From positions 1 through 64,000 of the forward strand of contig NZ_JASHHX010000012.1 of assembly GCF_030056575.1 (NCBI RefSeq): 64,000 bases of DNA, written 5' to 3'. The notes under the pieces were generated by a model. The model did no database searches and was not told the DNA's origin. It saw only the letters and a list, made by a program, of their open reading frames with translations. Source of the stretch: Rhodoblastus sp. 17X3. Lineage in GTDB: Bacteria > Pseudomonadota > Alphaproteobacteria > Rhizobiales > Beijerinckiaceae. This document shows, piece after piece, positions 42,566-51,965 of the stretch (position 1 is the first letter of the stretch; each line of letters starts with the position of its first letter). Both the position numbers and the translations under genes were made by a program.

Positions 42566-44050
42566 ATGGTCGTTTCGTTTTGGTCGGTTGCTGCGATTGT
42601 TGTTCCGGCGGCGGTGTCGTTCGGAGCCTTCTGGCTCTTCTTCTATATGCCGCTGGGAAGGCGGAGAACCGTCGCCGCCAGGACAATAAGCGCTTCCAAC
42701 GACGACGTTTGGCGGCTGACCGATCCACGAAATCTTAATTTTTCGTGGAACCCGCATTGGGAACAGCGAGACGTTCGGAAAGTGGCCGACGATCCGCTGA
42801 CGGTCGAATATCTCGCCCGCCCCCGAGGCAGCAAGGGAGAATTCACGCCGCGGCGTGAAATATGGAGCCGGATGATACCGGGCAGGGGCCTCACTAGCCA
42901 CGAAACAAATTCGGACCATTCTGGCGCTGGTGGGACCGTCCAAAGCTGCGAACATCTTGATTTGACCGAGACCTCCGAGGGTGAGACCCGCGTCGTCCTG
43001 ACTGCGGAAGGACCGCTGCGCGGCTTTTTCGGCTATGAAATGCGCCGAATGGCGCTTCAGAAATATCTCGCTGCGCTCGATGCGGCGGCGCGAGGCCAGC
43101 CAGCCCCTCGGCAGCCGTTCATCCGGTTTGCCGGCTGGCGCCTCGCCGCTCTGGCCGTTCTCTCCATTTTCGTTTTGATCAACGGATCGCTGTTCTGGAA
43201 ACCCTTCGACGGTGGAGCCTATTTCACGGCGTCCCTAGTGACGGCGACCTTGGTTTTCGCCATCCTGCTCCATGAATTAGGCCATGCCTTGGCTCTCGTC
43301 TTGATGGGACATCGCAACGTCACGATCAGCTTGATTCCCTTTGTCGGAGGCGTCGCAGCCAGTTCACGAAACTATACGGACGCCTTCGAGGCCGGAGTCG
43401 TGGCTATAGCAGGGGTGGCGTTCAGCACTGTTGTTTGCCTCGCCTTGTTGCCCGCTCTTCCTTACCTTGAAAGCATGATGGCGGGATTGATGTTCTCGCA
43501 AGGCGAGGATAAGGCCACGACCGTCGCCGCCTTGCGCCAGAACCCGCTTCCCTGGGTCGCGCTTTGCGCGTTCGGCGTTACCGCTTGGCAATTAGTCGTA
43601 AATACGTTCAACATCATGCCGTTCCCCGGCTCGGATGGTTGGCGGCTGCTCCGGTCGATCTTTACCAGCCGGGTTTTGCTTCCGGCGGCGGCGGTCTGCG
43701 TTTGCGTAGTGTTCGCCGCGATTTTGGGTTCGTCGACCGTTCTTGTCGTACTGGCTGTCTTTTGGGTGGTTGCCTTGCTCGCCCGTTGGCGCTCCGGGAA
43801 GCCGGCGGCGGAGGACGAGGTTGTCTGCAGCCAGCATCAAAAATTCGCGCTCGCGACCGCCTTCGCTCTCGCCACGCTGTGCCTCGGATTCGAATTCAGC
43901 GTGACGCAGGCTTTCATGAGCAACGCTAAAAGCATGGTGGGCCGCCGGCAAGCTCTTGACGCGCAATTGGCGGAGCCGGCGCATGTCGAATTCACCCGCG
44001 CAGCCGATGAGAATCGGGAGCCGAGAATGCCCTTCGTTCAAGGCATTTAG
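42566..44050 (+). CDS. SRPBCC-domain/site-2 protease (M50) fusion protein
   Basis: 494-aa membrane protein. After one N-terminal membrane segment comes a soluble SRPBCC/START-like domain (about 35-175: RTVAARTISASNDDVWRLTD, RREIWSRMIPG, then TRVVLTAEGPLRGFFGYEMR). The rest is a site-2-protease-like intramembrane metallopeptidase: HELGH in the first core helix (VFAILLHELGHALALVLMGH) and the C-terminal Asp motif NIMPFPGSDGWRLL. A final membrane helix and a polar tail follow. S2P enzymes cut membrane-bound regulators. The SRPBCC domain could sense a lipid or hydrophobic ligand, which is inference. Confidence 0.85.
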   Translation: MVVSFWSVAAIVVPAAVSFGAFWLFFYMPLGRRRTVAARTISASNDDVWRLTDPRNLNFSWNPHWEQRDVRKVADDPLTVEYLARPRGSKGEFTPRREIWSRMIPGRGLTSHETNSDHSGAGGTVQSCEHLDLTETSEGETRVVLTAEGPLRGFFGYEMRRMALQKYLAALDAAARGQPAPRQPFIRFAGWRLAALAVLSIFVLINGSLFWKPFDGGAYFTASLVTATLVFAILLHELGHALALVLMGHRNVTISLIPFVGGVAASSRNYTDAFEAGVVAIAGVAFSTVVCLALLPALPYLESMMAGLMFSQGEDKATTVAALRQNPLPWVALCAFGVTAWQLVVNTFNIMPFPGSDGWRLLRSIFTSRVLLPAAAVCVCVVFAAILGSSTVLVVLAVFWVVALLARWRSGKPAAEDEVVCSQHQKFALATAFALATLCLGFEFSVTQAFMSNAKSMVGRRQALDAQLAEPAHVEFTRAADENREPRMPFVQGI

Positions 44051-44224
44051 CTCGGAGGTCCGCGCCGAGCATAATTTTTCGCGTGCGGGTCTTGATTTTC
44101 TATCAAGAAGCGGCAATCGAATTGAACACAATTTTGAAGTTGTGCGCGCCACGCTTTTGATCGTTGCCCAAACCGTATCCAATAAGGCATTGTGCGTTAG
44201 CGTTGGTTTTGTAGGAGGCACAGA

Positions 44225-44794
44225 ATGGCGGGCCGTCTCAAATTGGCGAGCATGGGTTTCATCGTCGCGGCGGCGCTTTTGAGCGTGATGTTCGCGACGC
44301 CCCGCGCCCATGCGGAGAGCTGGGGCTTTATTGAAAACGAATATGACCCCCGCATTTTCGGCGGCGACGAGGACTCTCGTGTCGCGCGGGCGCATTTCAT
44401 CCATGGCGACTACGGGCTCGCCCAACTCCATTATTTGCGCGCCGTCGACGCTTCGCCCGAAGATAGCGCGGCGTGGACAGGCCTGGCCGCGAGCTATGAT
44501 CGTATTGGCCGCTTCGACCTGGCCGCGCGTGCCTATCGTCAAGCGGAGCGCCATGGCGCCGTCCGATATGTGATTTTGAATAACCGCGGTTACGAGCGCC
44601 TGCTGCGCGGTGACCGGCGCGGCGCCTTGCGCCTTTTCTATGAGGCGCGGGCATTGGCGCCGACGAGTCCGACCATCGCCAATAACATCGCCATCGCCCA
44701 GGCCGGTCAGAGCTATTTCTGGAAAGGGCACGGCGCCATTCCGCTGCCGGAGGGCGCCGGACAGCCTTTTTACTGGTTTAACAGTCTGCGGTGA
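44225..44794 (+). CDS. Periplasmic TPR protein, possibly TadD-like
   Basis: 189-aa protein with a signal peptide (SMGFIVAAALLSVMFATPRA, cleavage near AHA) and three to four tetratricopeptide repeats (DYGLAQLHYLRAVDASPEDS, GLAASYDRIGRFDLAARAYR, GYERLLRGDRRGALRLFYEA). GGAGG precedes the ATG. TadD, a TPR lipoprotein, accompanies tad pilus loci, and this gene lies about 1.6 kb before the locus. It lacks a lipobox, so a pilus role is only possible. TPRs mediate protein contacts. Confidence 0.75.
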   Translation: MAGRLKLASMGFIVAAALLSVMFATPRAHAESWGFIENEYDPRIFGGDEDSRVARAHFIHGDYGLAQLHYLRAVDASPEDSAAWTGLAASYDRIGRFDLAARAYRQAERHGAVRYVILNNRGYERLLRGDRRGALRLFYEARALAPTSPTIANNIAIAQAGQSYFWKGHGAIPLPEGAGQPFYWFNSLR

Positions 44795-44867
44795 CGGCGC
44801 CGCGGCGTTTCAATCCAACGCGCGGAACAGCGCCGGTTCGTGGCGCGGTTCGGGGTAAGAGGCGTCG

Positions 44868-45578
44868 ATGACGGACAGTCTGCCGCAAAAATTGCGTCGC
44901 GCGCTTACTGATGATCGTTTGCTGCGCATACCATTGGTTTTGGCCTTCGCTGCGATGGCGCTGTCGAACGCCAAACGCCTCTATGGTCTGCTGAGCGGCG
45001 CGCTGGATCCGGGCGTATCGTCGAAAACGCTGGCCGTCGCGGCGACTTGCTCGAACCTGCTATTCATGGCGCTTCTGGTTTGGCTGACTGTCGTTCGCAG
45101 CATGCCAATTAAATCCGCCGATGGATTGGCGCCGCGCCTCTACGCATTCTGGGGAACCTTTTCGGTGATGTTGGTGGGCGCCCTGCCATATGCCGATCTT
45201 GCCGACGCGGCGCGCGTATTCTCGATCAGCTTGGTGACGATCGGCGCGCTTCTTTCCGTCATGACGGTGAGTTGGCTCGGGCGTTCGTTCAGCATAGTTC
45301 CCCAGTCGCGGCAGCTGGTGACCGGCGGTCCTTACTCGATCGTCAGGCACCCACTCTATGTTTGCGAAGCAATCGCAATTATCGGAGTCATGCTGGATCA
45401 TTTGTCATGGGCGGCCGTCGTCATTGTTGCAGGGCAATGGTATTGCCAGCTCCAGCGCATGAAATATGAGGAGCGGCTTCTCCGCGAGACTTTTCCGGAA
45501 TATGAAGCCTATGCTATTCGAACGCCGGCCCTCATCCCGGCGATCTGGTCCAATAGGACAAGTTGGGCGAAGCCCTAA
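44868..45578 (+). CDS. ICMT-family membrane methyltransferase-like protein
   Basis: 236-aa integral-membrane protein with about six hydrophobic segments. The C-terminal SAM-binding signature is clear: GGPYSIVRHPLYVCEAIAII, then MKYEERLLRETFPEYEAYAI. It belongs to the same superfamily as the protein at 10308-10781 but is longer at the N-terminus. The methyl acceptor is unknown. It is convergent with cpaA and probably not part of the pilus locus. Confidence 0.82.
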   Translation: MTDSLPQKLRRALTDDRLLRIPLVLAFAAMALSNAKRLYGLLSGALDPGVSSKTLAVAATCSNLLFMALLVWLTVVRSMPIKSADGLAPRLYAFWGTFSVMLVGALPYADLADAARVFSISLVTIGALLSVMTVSWLGRSFSIVPQSRQLVTGGPYSIVRHPLYVCEAIAIIGVMLDHLSWAAVVIVAGQWYCQLQRMKYEERLLRETFPEYEAYAIRTPALIPAIWSNRTSWAKP

Positions 45579-45635
45579 AGAAGAGCGAGAAGAGCAGGAG
45601 CCTGCTTTCAAATTGCTTCGAGGCCCCCGCGCGGG

Positions 45636-46094
45636 TCATGCCGACATTTGCAACGCCATCGTCCCGATCCATGCTGATGCGATGCACGGACCATAAGGGA
45701 TCAAGGTTTTTCCATTCGGGCCGGGCTTGCCGGGCAGAATATGGCCGAACCGATGCAATATGTAATAGATCGCCGCGGCAAGGGCCAGCAGGATGCAGAA
45801 GAGCGACGTATTTTCCCATCCCATCCAGAGAAAGGCCACGGAAAGCAATTTGGCGTCGCCGCCGCCGATGACGCGGAAAGCGTAAATCGCGAGAACGACA
45901 GCGAACATGACCAGGCCGAACAGGACGTGCCAAAGCGCGGGCAGGAGCGCTCCCGACGCCAACGCGGCAATGAGAAACAAAACAATCAAAATAACAATGC
46001 TTTCGTTTCGGATCTTGAATTTCAACATGTCCTCGATCGCGATGTAAATGAGCACCATTCCTGTAACAAGTTGAATTAATTGACTGGTTTGCAT
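45636..46094 (-). CDS. cpaA: Flp prepilin peptidase CpaA/TadV
   Basis: Aspartic prepilin peptidase (A24) that matures the Flp pilin and TadE/G pseudopilins. The two catalytic Asp are visible: IEDMLKFKIRN in the first loop and IGGGDAKLL in the second (GxGD family motif). It has 152 aa and about five hydrophobic segments. It is transcribed away from flp, 305 nt from it. As in other alphaproteobacteria it lacks the N-methylase domain of PilD-type enzymes. Confidence 0.9.
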   Translation of the reverse strand: MQTSQLIQLVTGMVLIYIAIEDMLKFKIRNESIVILIVLFLIAALASGALLPALWHVLFGLVMFAVVLAIYAFRVIGGGDAKLLSVAFLWMGWENTSLFCILLALAAAIYYILHRFGHILPGKPGPNGKTLIPYGPCIASAWIGTMALQMSA

Positions 46095-46398
46095 CGCCTG
46101 CGGCCTTGGCGCTCATGTCGCAAATGAAGTGAACATAAGACGACCGTCGTTAGACGTATAGCCCTGTGGCGCTTTCCCGATGACTCCATTTTATCGCCGG
46201 AAGCTTGAACATGCGTGCAGATTTTCGATGATTAAAAAGCAGGCGTTACCATAAAATTTTAACCGTGTTTATCACATTTCCGCCGCAAACGAATCAGTTC
46301 CGTTGACCCCCGCAGGGTTAGTCCTTAACATTCAATTAACGACATGCGACCGCGCGGCTGTGGGGCTGTCGTTCAACCCATCAGGGAAGGATTTTGTC

Positions 46399-46578
46399 AT
46401 GCGTAATCTTTTGCAGAAATTCCGTCGCGACGAAGACGGCGCGGCCATGGTCGAATATGCCGTTCTTCTGGGCCTGATCACGGCTGCCGTCATCGCGACA
46501 ATTACGTTGTTGGGCGGCGATATCGCCGGTATTTTCTCGACCGTCGAAGCGGCGATCAAGGCCGTCCCTGGCGCCTGA
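46399..46578 (+). CDS. flp: Flp family type IVb pilin
   Basis: Major subunit of the Flp/Tad pilus, 59-aa precursor. A basic leader (RNLLQKFRRDEDG) precedes the cleavage site. The mature protein starts AAMVEYAVLLGLITAAVIAT, with the Glu-Tyr at +4/+5 characteristic of Flp pilins, and ends in a short amphipathic helix. GGGAAGG lies 8 nt before the ATG. It is the only Flp pilin in the window and is followed by a stem-loop that may let it be made in excess over the assembly genes. Confidence 0.93.
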   Translation: MRNLLQKFRRDEDGAAMVEYAVLLGLITAAVIATITLLGGDIAGIFSTVEAAIKAVPGA

Positions 46579-46598
46579 TCAAAAAGACGACGACGCTT

Positions 46599-46623
46599 CC
46601 GCCCGTCGCATGACGACGGGCGG
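46599..46623 (+). terminator. Stem-loop after flp
   Basis: CCGCCCGTCG (46599-46608) pairs with CGACGGGCGG (46614-46623) around CATGA, 21 nt after the flp stop. There is no T-run, so it may protect the pilin mRNA or give partial termination before cpaB. Confidence 0.6.
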
Positions 46624-46796
46624 AGTGTCACATAGTCAGGCGCCAGGTCGAAAACAAGCGAAGCGCCTTATCTTGCGAATTCATCTACGCGGCGAAAGAG
46701 AGATGGGATTTGGGAGGCGAACCCCACTCATCCTGAATTTCGTGAGCGAGTTGCGCGCGGTTTCCGGCGCAGTTTTTGTCGCACGAGGGTGATGTC

Positions 46797-47648
46797 ATGC
46801 GGTTGGGAACCCTCTTGGTGCTTCTGGTTGCGATCCTTGCGGGCGCTGTCGCGGTTCTATCGGCCCGGTCGATCATTGCGCGCCGCACCACTGCGCCGGT
46901 TGGCACAACGATTGTTGTGGCGGCTCTGCCCCTTGGCTATGGGACGGAAATCACCAACGACAATATCGTCGAAATTCCGTGGTCGACGAATGTCCTTCCC
47001 GATGGCGCTTTCAAATCGAAAGCCGACCTCTTGAAGGACGGCAAGCGCATCGTCCTGTCCAGGTTCGAAACGAATGAGCCGATCCTGACATCGCGCGTCA
47101 CCGGGCCTGGCCAGCGCGCCTCGCTTTCGACGCTGATCGATGCCGGCATGCGCGCGGTCACGATCCGCGTCGACGACGTGCGTGGCGTCGCGGGATTCGT
47201 CATGCCGAACGATCGCGTCGATGTCGTATTGAGCCGTCTCGACGGCAACGACAAATCCAATTCCTATGCCGACGTGCTGTTGCAAAACGTCAAGGTTCTC
47301 GCCGTGGACCAACTGTCCAACGAAGGCCAGGACAAGCCCACCGTGGCCAAGGCCGTCACCGTCGAAGTCAGCACCGAGCAGGCGCAAAAGCTGGTTCTCG
47401 CCGCCGGCGTCGGCAATTTGTCGCTGGTGTTGCGTCAGGCGGGCGGCGCCTCGGCTGATGTTGCGCGGCGTGTCGGCTTGGTCGATCTCAACTCGGCTGA
47501 ATATGTCAACGCGGAAAAGAAGGCCCCGGAAGCCGCGCCTCCCGTGGAGGCGCCCGCGAAACCAGTTGTGACGCGGTCTTCAAGCTCCAGCATAACAGTA
47601 ATCCGGAAGGCGAAGCCGCAGGATTACTCTGTTTACAGCGAGGAATGA
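46797..47648 (+). CDS. cpaB: Flp pilus assembly protein CpaB (RcpC)
   Basis: Periplasmic pilus assembly factor of 283 aa, membrane-anchored by the N-terminal LGTLLVLLVAILAGAVAVLS. SAF-type beta-clip sequence follows (APVGTTIVVAALPLGYGTEI, then MRAVTIRVDDVRGVAGFVMP and NDRVDVVLSR), as in CpaB/RcpC. The C-terminus is Pro/Ser-rich. GAGGGTGA precedes the ATG at 46797. It is the first of the run of assembly genes. Confidence 0.91.
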   Translation: MRLGTLLVLLVAILAGAVAVLSARSIIARRTTAPVGTTIVVAALPLGYGTEITNDNIVEIPWSTNVLPDGAFKSKADLLKDGKRIVLSRFETNEPILTSRVTGPGQRASLSTLIDAGMRAVTIRVDDVRGVAGFVMPNDRVDVVLSRLDGNDKSNSYADVLLQNVKVLAVDQLSNEGQDKPTVAKAVTVEVSTEQAQKLVLAAGVGNLSLVLRQAGGASADVARRVGLVDLNSAEYVNAEKKAPEAAPPVEAPAKPVVTRSSSSSITVIRKAKPQDYSVYSEE

Positions 47649-47809
47649 CGCTCTTCGCGAGATGAGGCGGGAGGGCCAAGGTCAAGGTTCTCGCCCTCAT
47701 CCCTGTGGCGCCTATGCAACTCGACGCGCGAATCATGACCATGGAAGGCGTTAATGAATTTTTAACTTTGTTTCTATCCACAAAAAAATGTTAGCGAATT
47801 GTAGGAATT

Positions 47810-49849
47810 ATGAACGCAATTCTTTCGAGGTGCGACAGGCTGCAGTTAGTTCGCGTTTGTTGTAGGGGGGCGGCTCAAGTGGACTCTGCAATAGTTGGTG
47901 GATTTCGATCCGGTTCTGGCGTGTCAGTCACGTCGCGTTTTCATTCCATGATGCTGCGGCACGCCAAGGCGCTGCTGGTCGTTGGAGGTTTTTTCGGCTC
48001 TTTTCAGGCTTTTGATTCAGCAGGCGCGCAACAAGTCTTGAGTCCGGCGTCGCTCTCTATTTTCGGGGCGCTTCCTTCCGTTGTTAAGGCGCCTGAATCC
48101 GGTGGGGCCTGGATGTTTGCTCCCGCGCCGACCGTGGCGCCCGGCGCGATGAACGCGGCGCCGCCAGCATCGAGTTTCACGCGTCGGGAGGCGGCGTCAA
48201 AAGCGTCAGACAACTCGCCTACGCAAGCCGCGGTTCTCGAACTGCTCCGGGAGCGCGGCAATGACTCGGTTCCCCCATCGGCTTTCGTCGCGACCGCCGA
48301 GTCCTCTCTGTCCCTGACGCAATCCGGGTCTCCGTCGAAACCGTATTCAGCCAAAGGCGGAATGGTCCAAAACGAGCAGGCCGCGCCGCCGCCCGGCTCC
48401 ATGCATCAGGTTCCGCCGCCGGCAACAATTCGGGGAGCCGATCCGATTCCGCTTGAAAAGCGCATCGGCATCGTCGTGAATAAATCCAAGAATATTCGCG
48501 TGGCGGTTCCGTTCGCAGAGGCCGCGGTCGGCGACTCCGACATTGCGGACGTTGTTCCGATCAGCGATCGGCAGCTTTATGTTCTCGCCAAGAAGCTCGG
48601 CTCGACCAATGTCATGCTTTACGATCAGCAGAAGCGACTGATTGGCGTGGTCGATGTCGATGTTCGTCTGGACACCGGGGCGATGGGCGCGGAAGTGCGC
48701 ACAGGTTCGGGCGGCGGCGGCATTCGCGTCGGCGAAGTCAACGGCAATATCGTGTTGAGCGGAAGCGTCAGCGACGCAGTGGCTGCGGATCGCGCCATGC
48801 GCGTCGCGGCCGGTCTGGCGCCGGAAGGAAAGAACGTCGTCAACAACCTTACCGTCACTTCGCCGCAGCAGGTGCTATTGAAGGTGCGCTTCGTCGAGGC
48901 GGACCGTCAGGCGGTTCGCAATCTTGGCGTGCGGTGGAACGCCCTCTGGAACAATAACAGGAGCGCCGCGATCATCGGGCGGCAGGAAAACACGAGCAAT
49001 GTGGGCGCCATAGGGGGCCCCATTGTCGCGGACGCCATTCCAGCCCTTTCCGGGGCCGCCCCCTTTGCGACAATTCTCGCGTCGCTCATTAATTCCAGAA
49101 CGGGCAGCCTGGATGTGGTGCTGAGCGCGCTGGAGGAGCAGCAGGTCGTGCGGCGGCTCGCGGAACCAAATCTGATGGCGTCCTCGGGCGAGTCGGCGGA
49201 CTTTCTGGCCGGCGGCGAATTTCCCGTTCCCGTCAGTTCGACGACGGGAGTCGGCGGCGCGCCGACGGTCACCATCCAGTATAAGGAATTCGGCGTGAAA
49301 TTGCGCTTTACGCCGACAGTGCTGGCGAATGGCGTCATCAGCCTGAAGCTCGAGCCGGAAGTCAGCGATCTCGACCCCACAATCGTCGTCCAAACTGGGG
49401 GCGTCGCGGTTCCAGGCATCATCAAGCGTCGCGCCAGCACCACGGTCGAATTGCGTGACGGGCAGGCGTTTGGCATCGCCGGCATGTTGAGTTCGAAGTC
49501 GCAGCGTCAACTCGACGCCTTCCCCTGGCTGGGCACGATTCCCTATCTCGGCGCGCTGTTCAGCAGCAAGCAGTTCCAGCAGCAGGAAACCGAACTGGTC
49601 ATGCTGGTGTCTCCTTCGCTCGTCAAGCCCTTGCCTCCGGGCAAGAAGTTGAAGACGCCGCTCGACACCTCGCTCGCGTCCAATGATATTGACCTCTTCC
49701 TGCGGAATCAGCTCGAGGTGCCGAAGTCGCCGCCGACTTACGTGAATTCGGCTGGCCATGCGCAGACTCTCGACGCGGGTATGGCGCCGGGCGCGCCCGG
49801 GATCCAGGAAGATCCGAACAGAATTCATTGGCCCTGGGAGCAGAGATGA
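47810..49849 (+). CDS. cpaC: Flp pilus outer-membrane secretin CpaC (RcpA)
   Basis: Outer-membrane secretin ring of the pilus. After a variable Ala/Pro-rich N-terminal region come the pilus-specific N domain (KRIGIVVNKSKNIRVAVPFA, LYVLAKKLGSTNVMLYDQQK), a BON-like segment and the secretin domain (VLLKVRFVEADRQAVRNLGV, LAEPNLMASSGESADFLAGG, FPWLGTIPYLGALFSSKQFQ). From ATG 47810 (AGGA upstream) it is 679 aa. A signal-peptide-like stretch begins only at the in-frame ATG 47948, which may be the true start. The stop overlaps the next gene. Confidence 0.92.
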   Translation: MNAILSRCDRLQLVRVCCRGAAQVDSAIVGGFRSGSGVSVTSRFHSMMLRHAKALLVVGGFFGSFQAFDSAGAQQVLSPASLSIFGALPSVVKAPESGGAWMFAPAPTVAPGAMNAAPPASSFTRREAASKASDNSPTQAAVLELLRERGNDSVPPSAFVATAESSLSLTQSGSPSKPYSAKGGMVQNEQAAPPPGSMHQVPPPATIRGADPIPLEKRIGIVVNKSKNIRVAVPFAEAAVGDSDIADVVPISDRQLYVLAKKLGSTNVMLYDQQKRLIGVVDVDVRLDTGAMGAEVRTGSGGGGIRVGEVNGNIVLSGSVSDAVAADRAMRVAAGLAPEGKNVVNNLTVTSPQQVLLKVRFVEADRQAVRNLGVRWNALWNNNRSAAIIGRQENTSNVGAIGGPIVADAIPALSGAAPFATILASLINSRTGSLDVVLSALEEQQVVRRLAEPNLMASSGESADFLAGGEFPVPVSSTTGVGGAPTVTIQYKEFGVKLRFTPTVLANGVISLKLEPEVSDLDPTIVVQTGGVAVPGIIKRRASTTVELRDGQAFGIAGMLSSKSQRQLDAFPWLGTIPYLGALFSSKQFQQQETELVMLVSPSLVKPLPPGKKLKTPLDTSLASNDIDLFLRNQLEVPKSPPTYVNSAGHAQTLDAGMAPGAPGIQEDPNRIHWPWEQR

Positions 49850-50187
49850 AACGCCGATTCTTCGCCTTCGCCGCCCTGGGTCTCGCGCTGTCGGGTTGCA
49901 GCAACCAATATTTCGAGCGCAAGGATACAGTCACTTTCAGCGCGGGCGACGCCGTCGCCTGGAACAATGCGCAACAGATCCCAGATCCGGCGCCGCGCGT
50001 CGCCTATAATACCAATATTCCCACCACCGGCGAGAAGGCGGTGAATGCGGTGAGGAACGATAGCGAAGGGCGTCACAACTGGTTCAGGGGCTCGGACGAC
50101 AGTTTACGTGAAACTGTGGTTACAGGCGCGCAGCCGCCCCAGCCGCAATCGGGCGGGACGGGCGCTCCCAGTGGCGGAGCGCACTGA
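49846..50187 (+). CDS. Small lipoprotein of the tad locus
   Basis: 113-aa lipoprotein with lipobox LSGC (FAALGLALSGCSNQYFERK). The mature part (KDTVTFSAGDAVAWNNAQQI) is of a kind often found after cpaC in rhizobial and methylobacterial tad loci, where it may take the CpaD or pilotin place. No standard CpaD is seen elsewhere in the window. It starts in an ATGA overlap with cpaC, and its Gly/Pro/Gln-rich C-terminus is probably disordered. The exact role is unproven. Confidence 0.78.
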   Translation: MKRRFFAFAALGLALSGCSNQYFERKDTVTFSAGDAVAWNNAQQIPDPAPRVAYNTNIPTTGEKAVNAVRNDSEGRHNWFRGSDDSLRETVVTGAQPPQPQSGGTGAPSGGAH

Positions 50188-50417
50188 TAAGCCGTTGAAA
50201 AATGCTGGAAATTGGTGCGCGTTTGGGCGGCGTGTTTGAAATATGCATCGCCTCATGACCGGGAAAGAGGCCTTATGGCGTCGGATCTCGAACGACGCAG
50301 AGGGAAGATTTGGAACCTGAGCAAACGTGAAACCGAACTTGAACGTTACGCGCTGACAGAACGGCGCAGCCTAGGATTGGCAAGGCGAAATGCGGCGGCG
50401 ACTTTTGAGGGGCGGCC

Positions 50418-51875
50418 ATGTTCGAGGAGATTTTTAATTCGGCAAAATTTCGCCGCGCCGCCAAGACCTTTTACGGCGACGAGTCTGGCGTGGTGCTGCC
50501 GCTGGTCGGCATAATGATGGTCGCACTGATCGGCCTTTCCGCCCTCGCTCTGGATATGCCCCGCTATTTCGATCTCCAGACGCAACTGCAAAAAGCGGCC
50601 GACGCCTGCGCTCTTGCCGCGGCGGCCGAACTTGACGGACGCTCGGACGCGATTACTCGCGCTCAAAACGCCATTACCACCCTTGTCGCATCCAATTCGT
50701 CCCAATGGGCGGGCGTGGCGCAATGTTCCAATCCTCCCGGCTTTTACGCGAGCCTGCCAAGCAGCGACGCGTCCGCCATGGGTGCGACGACGGCCAACGC
50801 CAATCAGGCCCGTTTTGTTCAAGTGACGGCCACGACGGCCTCCACAATGAGCTCTTTTTTTCCGCTCACCTTATTGGGTATGAAAAATAACAATCTCCCG
50901 GCGCAAGCTTTGGCAGTCGCTGGATTCACGCAAGCGATTTGCAAGGACACGCCGATTTTCGTTTGTACGGGGACAGGTTCGCAAGACATGACGAACGAAG
51001 CGGCCATGAAGGGAAAGGAAGTCATGCTGGTCGCGCCGCCGGGCTCAGCTTATTCCCCGGGTAATTTCGGCTTTTTGAACACGGGATGCAACGGCGCTCC
51101 ATGTCTGAATATGGCGCTTGGCGCAAATGACAATAAAACGTGCGTCGACGTGAACCAAATTGACACGTCCACTGGCCAAAAGGCGACCTCCGCGAATTAT
51201 CTCAATACGCGCTTCGGGATCTATGCGCAAAGTGCGAACAACGCAGATCCAACAGTATATTCTCCAGATGTAAACGTACGTGACGGATATTATCCGAAGA
51301 ATTCTGGCAAAAATGCATGCAGCAGTATTACGCTAGGCAATTCGCCTAGCACATCATGTCCATATCCTGATGATTCAAATATAAATTCCGGATTTTGTCC
51401 GGGATCTCCAAACTATGCGACCGCGGCGATTGGCAATGGGAGTTGGCAGGGCGCAGCTGGCGCAAATTTGACTACATACTGGACGACGAATTACGGAAGC
51501 GGTGGCAATGCGCCCGCCATGCCGGCGGCAAGTTCAGTGTCTACACGTTATGATTTGTATCAATATGAAATCAATACGACTTTTAAGGGAGCGCCGCTGA
51601 CCCAATTTGCGAACAAAAGTAATGCTACGGGCGCGCCAACTTGTAACCCAGCCAAAGCTCAGGCAGATCGCCGTCTCTTGTACGCTGCCGTGGTCGATTG
51701 TACGCAGCTCGGTAACGGCAAGACAACCGCGCGGCCCATGGGCGTGGTCACTTTTTTCCTGCTTCAGCCGGCGGAGGGCAGCGGTTTCGGCTCCCTTCCC
51801 TCCGAATATGTTCGCTATTCGGCCCCGAACGACAAGACGGGGATCGTTCATGATGTCGTGAAGCTTTACCGTTGA
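50418..51875 (+). CDS. TadG-like pilus assembly protein
   Basis: 485-aa protein with an N-terminal pseudopilin-like helix (DESGVVLPLVGIMMVALIGL) and the TadG start SALALDMPRYFDLQTQLQKA, DACALAAAAEL. The large C-terminal part is Asn/Ser/Gly-rich and Cys-containing, and its codon use is more AT-rich around 51240-51400 than its neighbours. It is likely anchored in the inner membrane with the bulk outside. It starts 230 nt after the lipoprotein gene with GAGGGGCGGCC before the ATG. Confidence 0.83.
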   Translation: MFEEIFNSAKFRRAAKTFYGDESGVVLPLVGIMMVALIGLSALALDMPRYFDLQTQLQKAADACALAAAAELDGRSDAITRAQNAITTLVASNSSQWAGVAQCSNPPGFYASLPSSDASAMGATTANANQARFVQVTATTASTMSSFFPLTLLGMKNNNLPAQALAVAGFTQAICKDTPIFVCTGTGSQDMTNEAAMKGKEVMLVAPPGSAYSPGNFGFLNTGCNGAPCLNMALGANDNKTCVDVNQIDTSTGQKATSANYLNTRFGIYAQSANNADPTVYSPDVNVRDGYYPKNSGKNACSSITLGNSPSTSCPYPDDSNINSGFCPGSPNYATAAIGNGSWQGAAGANLTTYWTTNYGSGGNAPAMPAASSVSTRYDLYQYEINTTFKGAPLTQFANKSNATGAPTCNPAKAQADRRLLYAAVVDCTQLGNGKTTARPMGVVTFFLLQPAEGSGFGSLPSEYVRYSAPNDKTGIVHDVVKLYR

Positions 51876-51965
51876 CCCCGCGACGAACTGCGCGCAAGCA
51901 GGCTGTCGCGGCGAAATTCGATGGCGGTGGCGCTGAATGTAGCCTAAAATATTTTCAGGTGTGCG

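Noticed and set aside
47810-47948. Separate short leader gene before cpaC
   Set aside because: The 46 codons are in frame with cpaC with no stop, so they are either its N-terminus or untranslated leader, not another gene.
50275-50514. Possible small gene between the tad lipoprotein and the TadG-like gene
   Set aside because: The frame from ATG 50275 is charged and without family-like pattern. It overlaps the TadG-like start and has only a weak ribosome-binding site (GGGAAAGAGG is further upstream).
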